DNA of 64,000 bases from Corylus avellana (taxonomy: Eukaryota; Streptophyta; Magnoliopsida; Fagales; Betulaceae), in contig NC_081551.1 of the NCBI RefSeq assembly GCF_901000735.1, positions 18,628,545-18,692,544 of the forward strand. Reading direction: 5' to 3'. The notes beneath the pieces were generated by a model. It had not been told where the DNA came from, made no database searches, and saw nothing but the letters and a program-made list of their open reading frames with translations. The position numbers and the translations under genes are program-made. The stretch's first letter is position 1; each line of letters starts with the position of its first letter. Positions 1-9,901 of the stretch are shown piece after piece.

Positions 1-930
1 CCGCCGAAAAATTCGCCGGAGTAGTGATCGGAGAGTGGCAGACGGCAGCAGTGACTACTGGTGACAACTGGATGAACTTAAAACTTAAATTGGAGCCTTA
101 TAGGATTAGGCTAGATTGAGCCGGTTACATGGACCATAATAATTAGGCCGAAACCCATAGACCGTTGAATGGGTCGGTTTGATCCGAAATGAAGTGACCC
201 GGGTCTAACCCGATGAACCGGGTTGACTGCATTGGACTGGGTTGGAGAAATTGACCCGGTTGGCTTATTCAGTTGAACCAGATAGGATTCGATTTGTTTC
301 GGATATGAGTAAACGGGGTATAACCCATTGAACCGGGTTGAGAGTGGGTCGGCTTCGGCAACTGGGCCGAAAGTGATTGGGCCAGTTAGAAATCGATTTT
401 GGACCAGGTAGAGACTAGGGCTAATGTGGACCATTGAGAGGTTGAGACGGGCAAAAGGAAATAGAAGTAGCGTCTGGAGTGTGTGGTGCACGCAGCTCAT
501 CGGCGGCGGCACTGTGGCGCGTGAAGCCCACGTGCAGAGACTTCGGACGGTGCGTGGAGGCGCGTTGGAGATCCTTTGGTGACATTCTTGATGGATTCTA
601 GACTACCAGCGGTGGATCTGCTCAACGGGAGCCTAAGCGAAGCGAACAAACCAACTGGGCGGTGCATAGACAGAACGGCAGCAGTTTATGGCGGCGCGTG
701 TGGGCGCATGACAACGTCGTTGGCAGAGCTTTTGACAGCTCTAGACTCGTCTGGCCCTAATCTGTCGTTTGGTGCTACCGATGTTATCAGTGCTATGTGG
801 AGGCGCGTAACTCAACGGACAGATTCGGTATAAACAAGTAGCGGCGCGTGCGGACGGCCGGAACAAAGGTCGTCGGAGGGAGCACCAGGAAACGTCAATG
901 ACATTTTTAGAGGCCACAAGAAAGTAACTC
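1..930 (-). repeat. internal/leader part of a minus-oriented LTR retrotransposon, cut by the window edge
   Basis: This stretch is more GC-rich than its surroundings and is full of short CCGGGTT/AACCCGG-type words. It lies on the internal side of a primer-binding-like site and LTR (931-1144), so it is best read as the untranslated leader of a retrotransposon running leftwards. The ORFs at 111-512 (-) and 576-833 (+) show no gag, protease or reverse-transcriptase motif I can recognise. The assignment rests on position next to the LTR, not on coding content. Confidence 0.4.
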
Positions 931-1144
931 TAATACCATATTAAATATATTGTTGAATTTATTAGAGCGGATGAATGAGAGAGAAGAGAGAGTGGAAGTA
1001 TATAATAGACTACATCTCTTTTATATTATTGATGTGATTACAGAGGCCTCTATAAATAGAGAGATTATGAGTAATAAGCAAGAAACCATAGATAAGGAAT
1101 AAACCCTAATAGAAAAAAAGATAATAATATGAAATATTCTAACA
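931..1144 (-). mobile_element. LTR with adjacent tRNA-Met-type primer-binding site
   Basis: On the minus strand this reads TGTTAGAATA at the start (1144 leftwards) and is followed, left of about 940, by TGGTATTAGAG, close to the plant tRNA-iMet primer-binding site TGGTATCAGAGC. The body holds a GA-rich tract and the 'tctataaatagagag' type sequence common in copia LTRs. The LTR end next to the primer site lacks a clean CA, so that boundary is approximate. Confidence 0.5.
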
Positions 1145-1800
1145 CTATATATATTGAAAGGTTTAGTCCAAGCTTCAGCTCGTAGTTGTGGAGCTGATTA
1201 ATAATTACCAATTTTTGATTGACAAGTTGGATTCACAACCAGCCAAACGGAGTAAGGAGCAAAAAAAAATTATTGTAAAAACTATAAGAGATATTAGGAA
1301 TGTTTTTTGTAAGCGCTTTGGATTCGTTATTACGAGGAACAAATGCATTAGCCGCTGCTATCCGTGTTAGACCATTCTAAAACATGGCATAATCAATTAC
1401 GTCAATTTTTGACCTTCCAATTTGACTTGTATAGGCTACCTGCTTTGACAATGACCAATATGTTCACATTTACAACCTTGACAAACACATAATCACCATT
1501 GACCTAATTAACTCAAATCTCATTCTAAAGTCTAAATTGCAATGGCTAATTACATTTTCAAATTATATGTTTTAAAATTACTATTTTCCAACTACAAATA
1601 CCAAGTAAAAACTTGATTATGATTCTTCCTCTTCCCCTTTTTTCACCCCCAACATAGTTGGTGTGACTATATATATATTGTTTTCCACGAGACTTGCATT
1701 GCCAAGGCCTGCAATTTATTTTCTGAGTCAACATTTTCTCTCCTTCTCAAAATTCTATATGCAAGAATCCAAATATTAACTGCCAACCCCCCAAACCAAA
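1145..1800. other. intergenic, nothing recognised
   Basis: AT-rich sequence between the LTR and the AG-peptide promoter. A 60-codon ORF at 1188-1370 resembles no protein I know. I see no gene, repeat or RNA that I can support. Confidence 0.5.
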
Positions 1801-1834
1801 GGCCTTCTAGAAATTCCTCACACACGAAACCAAC

Positions 1835-2066
1835 TCATGATCACTTTCACGTCCCTGTCGATTAGCCGCCAGCCGAGTCAAAAGTCTCGCGTCCATGACG
1901 CGTTCCTTCGAGCCCACTCGCTCGCACGTATTGCCCCCACATGCACCTAAAACACCCCCACCCCACTTATATAAATTCCACCCAATTTCCCCACCTCCGG
2001 CCACCTCCCCTTCAGAACTCTTTGTATTCTTACCATTCTCTCCCGATTCATATTAGTATATTGAAG
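1835..2066 (+). promoter_or_regulatory. promoter and 5' leader of AG-peptide gene 1
   Basis: A TATA box (TTATATAAA, about 1968-1976) lies about 90 bases before the ATG. The region from about 1850 to the ATG matches the reverse complement of the DNA upstream of the two minus-strand AG-peptide copies (5180-5405 and 28379-28610), including the cytosine-rich leader. Compared with them this copy lacks about 40 bases just upstream of the TATA box. Confidence 0.6.
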
Positions 2067-2389
2067 ATGAACTTCATGAGACTTTATGGCCTCCCAATCA
2101 TTGCCTTCATGTTCTTGGCACTACTGTTGCGACTCAGTCATGCGCAGGCCTTGGCTCCTTCTCCTGCAATATCCAGCCATGGTAATATATATATATATTA
2201 ATCCAACTCTTTTACTCTGTAGGAGATTAATTTTGTATGCTTAATATTTTGTATTTTTACCAAAATACAATTACTGGGTACTTACAATTGGTCTTCTTCT
2301 TCTTCTTTAATCCAGGCTCCGCGATAGATCAAGGCATCGCCTACATCCTTCTACTAGTCGCCCTTGCGATCACGTACCTTGTCCACTGA
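2067..2389 (+). CDS. arabinogalactan (AG) peptide, GPI-anchored, copy 1 (intact)
   Basis: Two exons, 2067-2181 and 2316-2389, with a GT-AG intron inside a Gly codon, give 62 residues. Residues 1-26 are a hydrophobic signal peptide ending Ser-His-Ala. The mature part is very short (QALAPSPAISSHGS) with Ala-Pro and Ser-Pro pairs that are typical sites for prolyl hydroxylation and arabinogalactan addition. A GPI-attachment tail follows (IDQGIAYILLLVALAITYLV). This arrangement and the IDQGIAY signature are those of plant AG peptides of the AGP16/20 type, which act as proteoglycans at the plasma-membrane surface and in the wall. The unspliced ORF ends early inside the intron, so the second exon is needed for anchoring. 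An AATAAA lies at 2482-2487. The gene is tail-to-tail with the copy at 4826-5179. The family call is firm; the exact orthologue is not determined. Confidence 0.9.
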
Positions 2390-2481
2390 TATAAATTCTT
2401 TATGTACTTACCCATCGATCGCATTCATATGGAGCCTTGCAGCAATTTTTTTTCATCGTTGTGATTCTTGTAATATGAAGA

Positions 2482-2487
2482 AATAAA
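2482..2487 (+). terminator. polyadenylation signal AATAAA of AG-peptide gene 1
   Basis: Canonical AATAAA about 95 bases past the stop. The same position is kept in both minus-strand copies (TTTATT at 4691-4696 and 27863-27868), so the 3' UTR was part of the duplication. Confidence 0.6.
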
Positions 2488-2529
2488 TTGATATGAATTA
2501 CTGAGAATATTATATACATATGAAGCTTA

Positions 2530-3680
2530 TAATATAAATTCTTTATCTAATTTCTCGTCTCATTGGTAATAAATAGAAGTCGTTGGGAGGGCATCCTTAT
2601 GCATGTTACTAGCATATATAGAAACATGTTCTCACTAAATTCCATAGTAGTAAATACAAAAAAAAAAAAAAATTGTCTTTATCAATGTTTTCTTTGGCTG
2701 CAACTTTCAAAATGTGAAGAAATACCTTTCGAAGATCAATCTTCAATCCCAGTCCATTCTGCTCTCCATGAAATCAGTCCTACTTTGATCAATTCCTGCA
2801 ATCTTTTAGAGCCAAGGATAAATGCTGAATGTAATAGCCTTTCCTCTTCATGGGCCTTGGCCCAAATCTGAAATTAGAAGTCTGGTGTTTTCTTCGTATG
2901 GATTTAAATGTAAGGTGGGCCATTTTCAGGAACAATGTTGTGCACTCTCCCAGATCCATCCACCTCATTTCTTCTACTTTGAGGCCCACATAATATTTCA
3001 AATGTATAGATAGAAACTTAGTTGGATCTTCTCTGTACGTATATAAATACATTTGTTAGTTAGAATTATCGAACCTCATAATATTTCATACATTAGCCTC
3101 CATATGACTGCAACAAGAAAATAGATAAATAATTTATATTATAGGCTTCATTTAAACATATTTTGAATATCGAAAAACTTACAAATCAGGGCCCTATCCA
3201 TAAAATTCTTTAAGGTTGACAAATTGGTCGTGTTATATGAAATTCTCCAAATTTTTTGTGCCCCAAATATTCTCTCCTTCCACCGCGGTGCTGCGTGAAA
3301 ATTTCTGCAAATTTTTCGTGGCCCAAGCCACGAAGGGCCTTCTCCTTCGATGTTGACCTCAACGATTTTTCTCTTCAAAATAGAAAATTGACATAACTCT
3401 TTAAAATTGGATGCTCTTACTAGCCTTGTTAACTATAACGAAAAGAATGAAATCAGTGTCTACTATTTGTTACGGTTACTCTCTTTATACTGGTTTTTTT
3501 TATTTGGATTTTGTTGTTAAGGTATGGGATGCCCACCTCTTTGTAGTTGTTCAACCCATTGTAACTTGCTTCCCCTTATTTAATTTAATTTTTTTTAAAA
3601 AAATATATATATCGAAAAGAAATATGCAAGGACATTGTAAAAACTTATGAGAATTGGAAAAAAAAAAAAACAAAAAAAAA
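2530..3680. other. unique spacer between AG-peptide gene 1 and repeat unit A
   Basis: AT-rich with no supported gene. A 40-base stretch at 3115-3155 resembles 4628-4670 (the DNA just beyond the 3' UTR of AG-peptide copy 2) in the same direction, so small fragments of the family flank were scattered here. The ORFs at 2563-3052 and 3148-3650 show no known motif. Confidence 0.4.
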
Positions 3681-3689
3681 CACATTTAC

Positions 3690-4650
3690 GAAGGATGCAT
3701 TTAGTTAGGATGAGAGAGCCAGATAGGTAATTCTCACATTAAAGTGTCCATGTAACACAATGAAACATGAATTAAGAAAACGATTACCGAGCATATCATT
3801 TTTGCACTCCCAAATTTATTTTTTTATAAATAAAAAATAAAAAATTAGGGGCAATATGAAAATTTTGGGATAACATTAGTCGAATTGCAAAAATTTTGGA
3901 TGTTTGGGGGGTGCATTGCAAAAATTAAAACATTGAAAGTCGAATTGAAAATTGCCCCAAACTTTGGGGGTAAAGTGTACTTTTTCCAAAATAAAAAACT
4001 GGTCACCCGATTATTAATTGAATTTCTAAATATTTATAAGTGGAAATTACAGCCAGCTTAAACAATTATTTAATTATCTGGGGTTACATTTTTCTTATTA
4101 TGTGGTTATCCGATTAGCGTATAATAACCGCCCCACTTATCACCCTTATCAGCCACTTTATTATCTCCTCCTTTTTTAGAGTCCTGCTATCAGGCTGCCA
4201 AAGTTTGACGTGGTTTTATTTAAAAAAAAAAAAAAAAAAAAAAAAAATTTAGACAATTCTCTATCTTCCTAGTCCAGCTAGATTTTTTTTTTTCAAAAAA
4301 ATTTTATGAGTTAATATTTAGTTTTTAATGCCTCAAAATTTATTTTTGGATTTAAAACTAAAACCTAGGGGTGGAAGGTTAACCCTTTAGGGATGGTATT
4401 ACTTAAAAGAGATTTTATCATCCTAAATTTAGTGCGAATACCTTAAATTAGAATTTCTCTTCTTCAATTTAATAAAAAAAAAAAAAAAAAAAGAAAGAAA
4501 AAAAAAAAGAAGAAGAAGTAGAAGAAGAAGGAAAGAGGTCAGATGTGTGACGCTTGGCTAGCTCATGGCAGCCGGAAATCTCAATTCCCTTTTTGATACT
4601 CCGACAAAATAAGAGTATAAATGCGGTGAGAAAATAGATACATAATTTAT
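3690..4650. other. AT-rich intergenic DNA at the start of unit A
   Basis: Holds poly-A and GAA-rich tracts and a stretch (about 3780-3990) of the type '...ggggtgcattgcaaaaatt...' with weak inverted similarity, probably an old MITE. No coding signal. The same DNA is at 26850-27800 in unit B. Confidence 0.4.
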
Positions 4651-4825
4651 ATTAGAAGCTTCATTTAATTTTCTCAATAATTAATGCTAATTTATTTCAT
4701 CATATCACAAGAATCACAACGATTAAAAAAAATTGCTGCAAGGCTCCATATGAATGCGACGGGTACATAAAGAATTTATATCTCAATACATCAGCCCGAT
4801 TGAACGGAAAAATTAAATTAAAAAA

Positions 4826-5179
4826 TCAATGGACGAGGTATGTGATCGCAAGGGCGACTAGTAGAAGGATGTAGGCGATGCCTTGATCTATCGTGGAGCC
4901 TGGATTAAAGAAGAAGAAGAAGACCAATTAGTTGATGAGTCTGTTTTGGTAGAATGTAAAAAATTAAGCAAAGAAATTAATCTCCTATATATAGAATAAA
5001 AGAGTTGGATTAATATCCACAAATTAAACTCGAATAGTAGGAAAACAAGATGTACGTGTAACTTACCATGGACTGGATATTGCAGGAGAAGGAGCCAAGG
5101 CCTGCGCGTGACTTAGTCGCAACAGTGCCAAGAACATGAAGCCAATGATTGGGAGGCCATAAAGTCTCATGAAGTTCAT
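4826..5179 (-). pseudogene. arabinogalactan peptide copy 2, frameshifted
   Basis: Exons at 5067-5179 and 4826-4899 match the intact unit B copy (28013-28378) nearly base for base, with the same splice sites. One extra base lies near the exon 1 end: the plus strand reads ccatggactgg here and ccatggctgg in unit B. Exon 1 is therefore 113 instead of 112 bases, and exon 2 is read out of frame. The signal peptide and the Ala-Pro/Ser-Pro core remain, but the hydrophobic GPI-anchor tail is replaced by a basic, Pro-rich tail (Trp-Leu-His-Asp... ending at a TAA soon after the normal stop). If real, the product would be secreted and unanchored, or nonfunctional. The promoter and poly(A) signal look intact, so it could still be transcribed. 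A one-base assembly error is the main alternative. Confidence 0.75.
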
Positions 5180-5420
5180 CTTCGGGAGATCTGGATGGTA
5201 AGAATTCAGAGAGTTCTGAGGGGGAGGTGACCGGAGGAGACGAAATTGGGTGGAATTTATATAGGTGCATGTGGGGGCAATATATGCGCAGGTTCGAAGA
5301 AAGTGAATGGATCTGAGTCGAAGGGAGAGCGAGCGAGTGGGCTTGAAGGAACGCGTCGACGACGCCAGACTTTTGACGCGGCTGGCGGCTAATCGACAGG
5401 GACGAGTTTGGAGGGTCATT
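5180..5420 (-). promoter_or_regulatory. promoter of AG-peptide copy 2
   Basis: TATA box CCTATATAAATT on the minus strand (about 5253-5265), with the cytosine-rich leader between it and the ATG at 5179. The block is nearly identical to 28379-28620 and clearly homologous to 1835-2066 in inverted orientation. Confidence 0.55.
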
Positions 5421-5429
5421 TGGGATATT

Positions 5430-6090
5430 TCCTCGTGGCGTCTAGAAACATGTTGTTTTAGTCACGGTAAACGCATGAAAACATTGAAAAGTAGAGAAAA
5501 TGTTGACTTTGAAAACATTTTATTATAATTGCAGTTTTTATTTTTTATTTTTTATTTTTATTTAATTCAATAAGGAAAATGGATAAAGAGGAGGATTCTT
5601 TTCACTCCTGATTTAAAAGGAACAAGGAGCGGACGATCTTAAAAATGAAAATGGAGTAGACTCCCCAACAATAGACTAAAAACGAAAAAAAACAGTATAA
5701 AAATATAAACAAAGAGTAGGAAATTGGTCAAATAAATGACCTGGTCCTTTCAAGGGGCCATGCAAGGCAGTTTCAAAAGCAAAAGGGGTATAGATAAAGG
5801 CAAGCCTATCTGAACTCCCACTAGGACCCAGTAAAAACCTCTGGAGAGAGGCTGAAGTCGACTGCAAAAGTCTCCACCTGTACACTTTTGGTTATTTTAA
5901 CAACTCATCTTTTTAGAGCAGCCTCATTACTTTAACAATTCACTTTCACTATTCCATTTAAATATTATTTTCAAATATTTGTTTATTCTTTCTCTAACTT
6001 TTATATTTTTTGAGTGTTTGTATTTTTTTAATGGTCTATTTTAAGAACATTTATCTTATTTTAAGAATATTTGTCTTATTTCTCTCTCTG
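5430..6090. other. intergenic DNA of unit A up to an assembly gap
   Basis: A 69-codon ORF at 5676-5885 (-) is kept as a longer ORF (90 codons) at 28818-29090 in unit B. It has no motif I recognise and could be a retroelement remnant. The remainder is AT-rich without a gene. Confidence 0.35.
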
Positions 6091-6190
6091 NNNNNNNNNN
6101 NNNNNNNNNNNNNNNNNNNNNNNNNNNNNNNNNNNNNNNNNNNNNNNNNNNNNNNNNNNNNNNNNNNNNNNNNNNNNNNNNNNNNNNNNN
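6091..6190. other. assembly gap (100 N)
   Basis: The flanks match 29281-29294 and 30003 onwards in unit B, so the missing DNA corresponds to about 708 bases there (29295-30002). The 100-N length is a placeholder and not the real size. Confidence 0.95.
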
Positions 6191-6529
6191 TGCAAGAAGC
6201 AAGCATAAAGTCCATAGTTGTGTTGGAAAAGAAAATGACATAATAAGGAGAAGAATGATTAAAAGCATTATCCCTTGGTCTGTTAGCATAATATTTTGTT
6301 GAATAATGTTAGGTACCATCTTTTTATTATTCTAAAATCCTCTTAAAGCTGATGTGACTTTTAAAATCACTATTAAATTTTAGATGAATCATACTTGAAT
6401 TTTGACTCAATGGTGATTTTAAAAGTCACATTAACTTTAGAAGGATAAAAATATGGTACCTAGCATTACTCTATTTTGCTAGTCGCTTTTGATTTTTTTT
6501 TTTTATATAAATGTAAAATCAATCTACGC

Positions 6530-7077
6530 GGTTGACTTAAATTACAAATCACTCAACATGATATTAAAAATAACTTAGATGTCTTCGAAATAGGCCAAAA
6601 TAATAATTTAGCCCATATAGTCAAATTCTATCAAAACACTGGATGGATTCCCTTAATATGTCATATCAGCACCAATAAAATGATGGCATATGTCATTCTT
6701 AATAAAAAAAAATATATAAATTAAGAATATAAATATATAAAATTAAAAAATTAAAATTAAAACTTAAAAATTATTTTTAAAAAAATAGAGTGACACGTGT
6801 AGGACTATTCAAAAAATTTAGAATATAAAAAATAGGTTGGCAGCCACCCCAGAGGAGGCTGGGGTGGCGCGTGGACTTTTCAAAAAAAAATTAATTTTTT
6901 TTAGTTTTTTAGTTTTATATGTTATATTTTTTTTTTATTAACATTGACACATGTTATCATTTTATTGAGATTAACATAGCACGCTAATAGAATCTGTCAA
7001 GTATTTTGATGAAATTTAATTGTATAAATTAAATTATTATTTTATACCGCATTGAGCGATTTGTAAATTAGGTCAAC
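6530..7077. mobile_element. foldback/MITE-like element with long imperfect inverted repeats (unit A copy)
   Basis: The left arm (6530 to about 6700, starting ggttgacttaaattacaaatc) pairs with the right arm (about 6940-7077, whose reverse complement starts gttgacctaatttacaaatc). The arms keep paired words such as tcaaattctatcaaaac and caataaaatga. A short GC-rich dyad (ggcagccaccccagaggagg) sits in the centre. There is no ORF. The word tgtaaaatc occurs just outside both ends and might be a 9-base target duplication, but the outer termini do not pair cleanly. Confidence 0.55.
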
Positions 7078-7079
7078 TA

Positions 7080-7727
7080 ATACTGATTAAGACGATTTTG
7101 AGTTTATTGACACCAAATAATAAAATCCTTTTTGTTGTTATGGTGTAAAATCCCAATTGATATATGAGTCAGGGGCGGACTTACTTGTTGCGTCCCCCTA
7201 AAGTTTTTAAAATTTCTCCCAAAGTATATGACCTTTTCAAATTTTTTCCTCAAAAATATTATTTTTGTCCCCCTAAATAATATTTTTTTCTATTTTACTC
7301 CCCTCTTGGCTCTTCCAGCAGAGAAACCTACAAAGCTCCTACTAGTCTTTTTTTGAGGTCATAGACAAGATAGCATAGCAGCCTGTAGCTTGCAAGTGCA
7401 GTGACAGCTTTTCTTAAGTTGCAGAGATAAGTACGAAACCTTAAAAAAAAAGTTCACAAAAAATCCAATTTTGTAACTAGTTTTCAAAAGTTGAAGTATA
7501 AAAAAGTTACAATTTGTCAAAAATGTCTCCATAGAGACTATACTTGTTAGCTTCTAACATGATCTCTAATTTGGTTTGAGATTTTGAAGCAACTTTCCTT
7601 GGGCTTTAAACCCTGTCCAGACTCTAGCGTCATGTCTCTTCTCTGCCTACTGCCATCAAACTCATAATTAAAACTAAAAAGGTAATGACTATAGTTATAT
7701 CAAATTAATATTACTTATATAATTTAT
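7080..7727. other. intergenic DNA, degenerate TE-like
   Basis: Includes 'caggggcggacttacttgtt' near 7171, a terminus-like word seen in many plant elements. No partner terminus could be fixed. No gene. Continues after the MULE insertion at 8942. Confidence 0.35.
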
Positions 7728-8941
7728 GAAAAAATATAAAAAAGCCCCATAAATTATCAACAGTTTTTTATTTAGCATCCTGATGTTCCAAAAGTCATAA
7801 AGTAGCCCTCCAAACTACCAATCAATTGCAACTTAGCCACTTCGTTAGTCATTACCTTCAAATAGGATGGAAAATTCAATACGACGTCGTTTTGGAAGGT
7901 TAAGTTACTAAAATGCTCTTTTGAAGAAAAAAAATCAATTAAAAAAATGCCCACAAAACGACGTGGTTTTGAGAAAAAAAAATTAAAAAAATTAAAAAAC
8001 TACTCCCCCGTGAGCGCCGGCCTCGCTTCGCAACCCGAACCAGTGCTCCGCGAGGTCACAGTAACTGGTTCGCGGCGAAAATCTCTCTCTCTCTCACAGT
8101 TAGCTGGCCACTCGTTTTAATATTCATTTTCATTTTCTTCTCTTCTTCCTCGAGTTTTCCAGAACAAGATGAAGGAGAGAGAAAGAGAGAGATTTTCGCA
8201 CTTTCAAATTTGTTTATTTGGATTTTGATTTTCACATCGATTTTCCCGGTATGTTCTTGGGAAAAATCGCAGGTTTCAGTTTCCTGTGAATATTTTGTTT
8301 TTTTTGGGCATGGAAAATCTATAGAGCTAGTTGACTCCATTTTTGCTGAAGAGATCTATTCTATAGCTTTGATAGGTTGTAGGTTTTTGGGTCGCAACTG
8401 ATTCTTTTTGCCGGGCTGTCGATCTTTGCGTGGTTTTCTTCAAATGTAAGATTAATGGGTTCGATTTTTTCTTGTTTGAGACGCCATTGATTGTACGAAG
8501 AAAAAGAAAAAGAAAAAAGTTGAAGTTCCTCTCTCTTTCTTATGAGACTTGGAATTGTACTATTTTCTTTCTCCCTGTGCGTGTTTTTTGCTGGGATTAG
8601 AATCGTGTAATGCTGAGGTCAAAGGTTCATAAAACTGGTCTGAAAACCTTTGTCTCAATTGGGTGTGTCTGGTTTTCGACATAGATCGCTAGGAATCAAA
8701 GTTTACGGAGATCTGAATCAATGTCAGCCTAGCCTCGCAACCCCAACTCAGGGTCGCCGACCCTCTACAGTTCTCGCCTCAGGGCCGTCAGCACTTCTAT
8801 CTCCATTGAACCACCGTTTTTTTAATTAACATAAAAAACAACGTCATTTTGCATTTTTCATCCAATTTGACGGTATTGACTAACGGAGTGGCCAAATTGC
8901 AACTGATTGGTAGTTTGGGGGGCTTTTTTTATATTTTTCCC
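7728..8941. mobile_element. MULE-type element with gene-like filler (Pack-MULE candidate), unit A only
   Basis: The insertion is absent from unit B, where the single site sits at about 35200-35220. It is flanked by a 10-base direct repeat, tataatttat (7718-7727 and 8942-8951), as expected for Mutator-like elements. The ends are inverted: 7728 reads gaaaaaatataaaaaagccc, and the right end in reverse complement reads gggaaaaatataaaaaaagc. Longer inner arms pair (7804-7856 with about 8872-8924). Between the arms lies less AT-rich DNA (about 7990-8800) with a CT-repeat leader, a splice-like 'cgcaggtttcag' and long non-TE-looking sequence that resembles a plant 5' UTR with an intron. No transposase ORF is present, so it is non-autonomous. 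Confidence 0.75.
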
Positions 8942-9562
8942 TATAATTTATTTATGATTGCAACATAATTTTGGCTTGACTCTCAAAATTGTTGTTGTTG
9001 GAAGCTTCGATCTTGTTAGGAGAAACTAAAAAGAGTCCACGCTCAACGGTATCATTTTTTTGGACCCTATAAATTATGCTTAGTTTATTTTACTAATAAT
9101 TTATACTATTGTGTGTTTGTGAATTGTGATGCCATGAGATTAAGATTTTGGTGTAGATAAATTATACAAGTTTTGATTTTAGCTTTCATTGTTGGATTTT
9201 GTTGGTTAATTTGGTGGGTTTGAATGCATTAATTTATTTCGCATTTTTTTCACTTGTTAGTGGTAATAATAATTATAATAAAATTATAACAAAAATCTGT
9301 ACTTCTAGATGACTTTCTTGCAGACCATTTGGTAGTTTATATTGAGAAAGAAATTGCTAAGAATTTTACGTCAGAGATGATAATAGATGAATTTTATTCC
9401 ATTCAAAGTAGACGTACATGTAACTTTTGTATACATTAATGACTTTTTTGTTTTTATTTTACATAAATACGCACAAACATACATATATAGAGAAATTATA
9501 TGTATCTATGTAGCTTCGTCCCCCATACTAAAAGTCCTGGTTCCGGCCATGTATATGAGGTA
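8942..9562. other. intergenic DNA of unit A
   Basis: AT-rich, collinear with unit B 35200-35900 apart from about 65 bases just before 9563 that unit B lacks. Nothing coding recognised. Confidence 0.4.
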
Positions 9563-9759
9563 TGTAGCACCCCGATCCCATATTGGGAAGATGAGAAGAT
9601 GTCTACATAGAGTGAGTGATTTATAAAGATAGTCATGAGTGCTAAGTCCCACATTGTTTAGTTATTAGGTGAAATTGGGCTTTATAATGAATTTTAGGAA
9701 AACTTCAAATTGATTAGTCTAGCGCAGATGTAGCTATCGCTTTTTCCTAGGTCGTTACA
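9563..9759 (+). mobile_element. solo LTR (197 bp), unit A only
   Basis: Starts TGTAGCACCCC and ends GGTCGTTACA, the TG...CA ends of an LTR. It contains 'aagtcccacattg' and a TATA-like 'ggctttataatg', words typical of small plant LTRs. The flanks aggta (9558-9562) and agata (9760-9764) look like a 5-base target duplication with one change. Unit B at about 35897 has only 'aggtatgac', so it lacks this insertion. Confidence 0.65.
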
Positions 9760-9864
9760 AGATATGACTTATGAGAACATAAACCTTCACTTCTTTTGTT
9801 AAGAAGTATAATCGCATAACCTAGAAAGCTTGTCTGGATTCAATTGAAGCTTAATAGAATTATT

Positions 9865-9870
<6 letters not shown>

Positions 9871-9897
<27 letters not shown>
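9871..9897. repeat. (TA)n microsatellite
   Basis: An uninterrupted TA run that is much shorter at the matching place in unit B (about 36010-36019). Confidence 0.8.

Positions 9898-9899
<2 letters not shown>

Positions 9900-9901
<2 letters not shown>

Noticed and set aside
111..833. Two GC-rich ORFs (111-512 minus, 576-833 plus) as genes
   Set aside because: No recognisable domain or splice structure, and they lie in what appears to be retrotransposon leader DNA next to an LTR and primer site.
7171..9545. A large DNA transposon with ends 'caggggcggac' and 'gtcctggttccggcc'
   Set aside because: The right-hand word resembles a partner terminus, but pairing is weak, no target duplication is seen and unit B lacks the right end.
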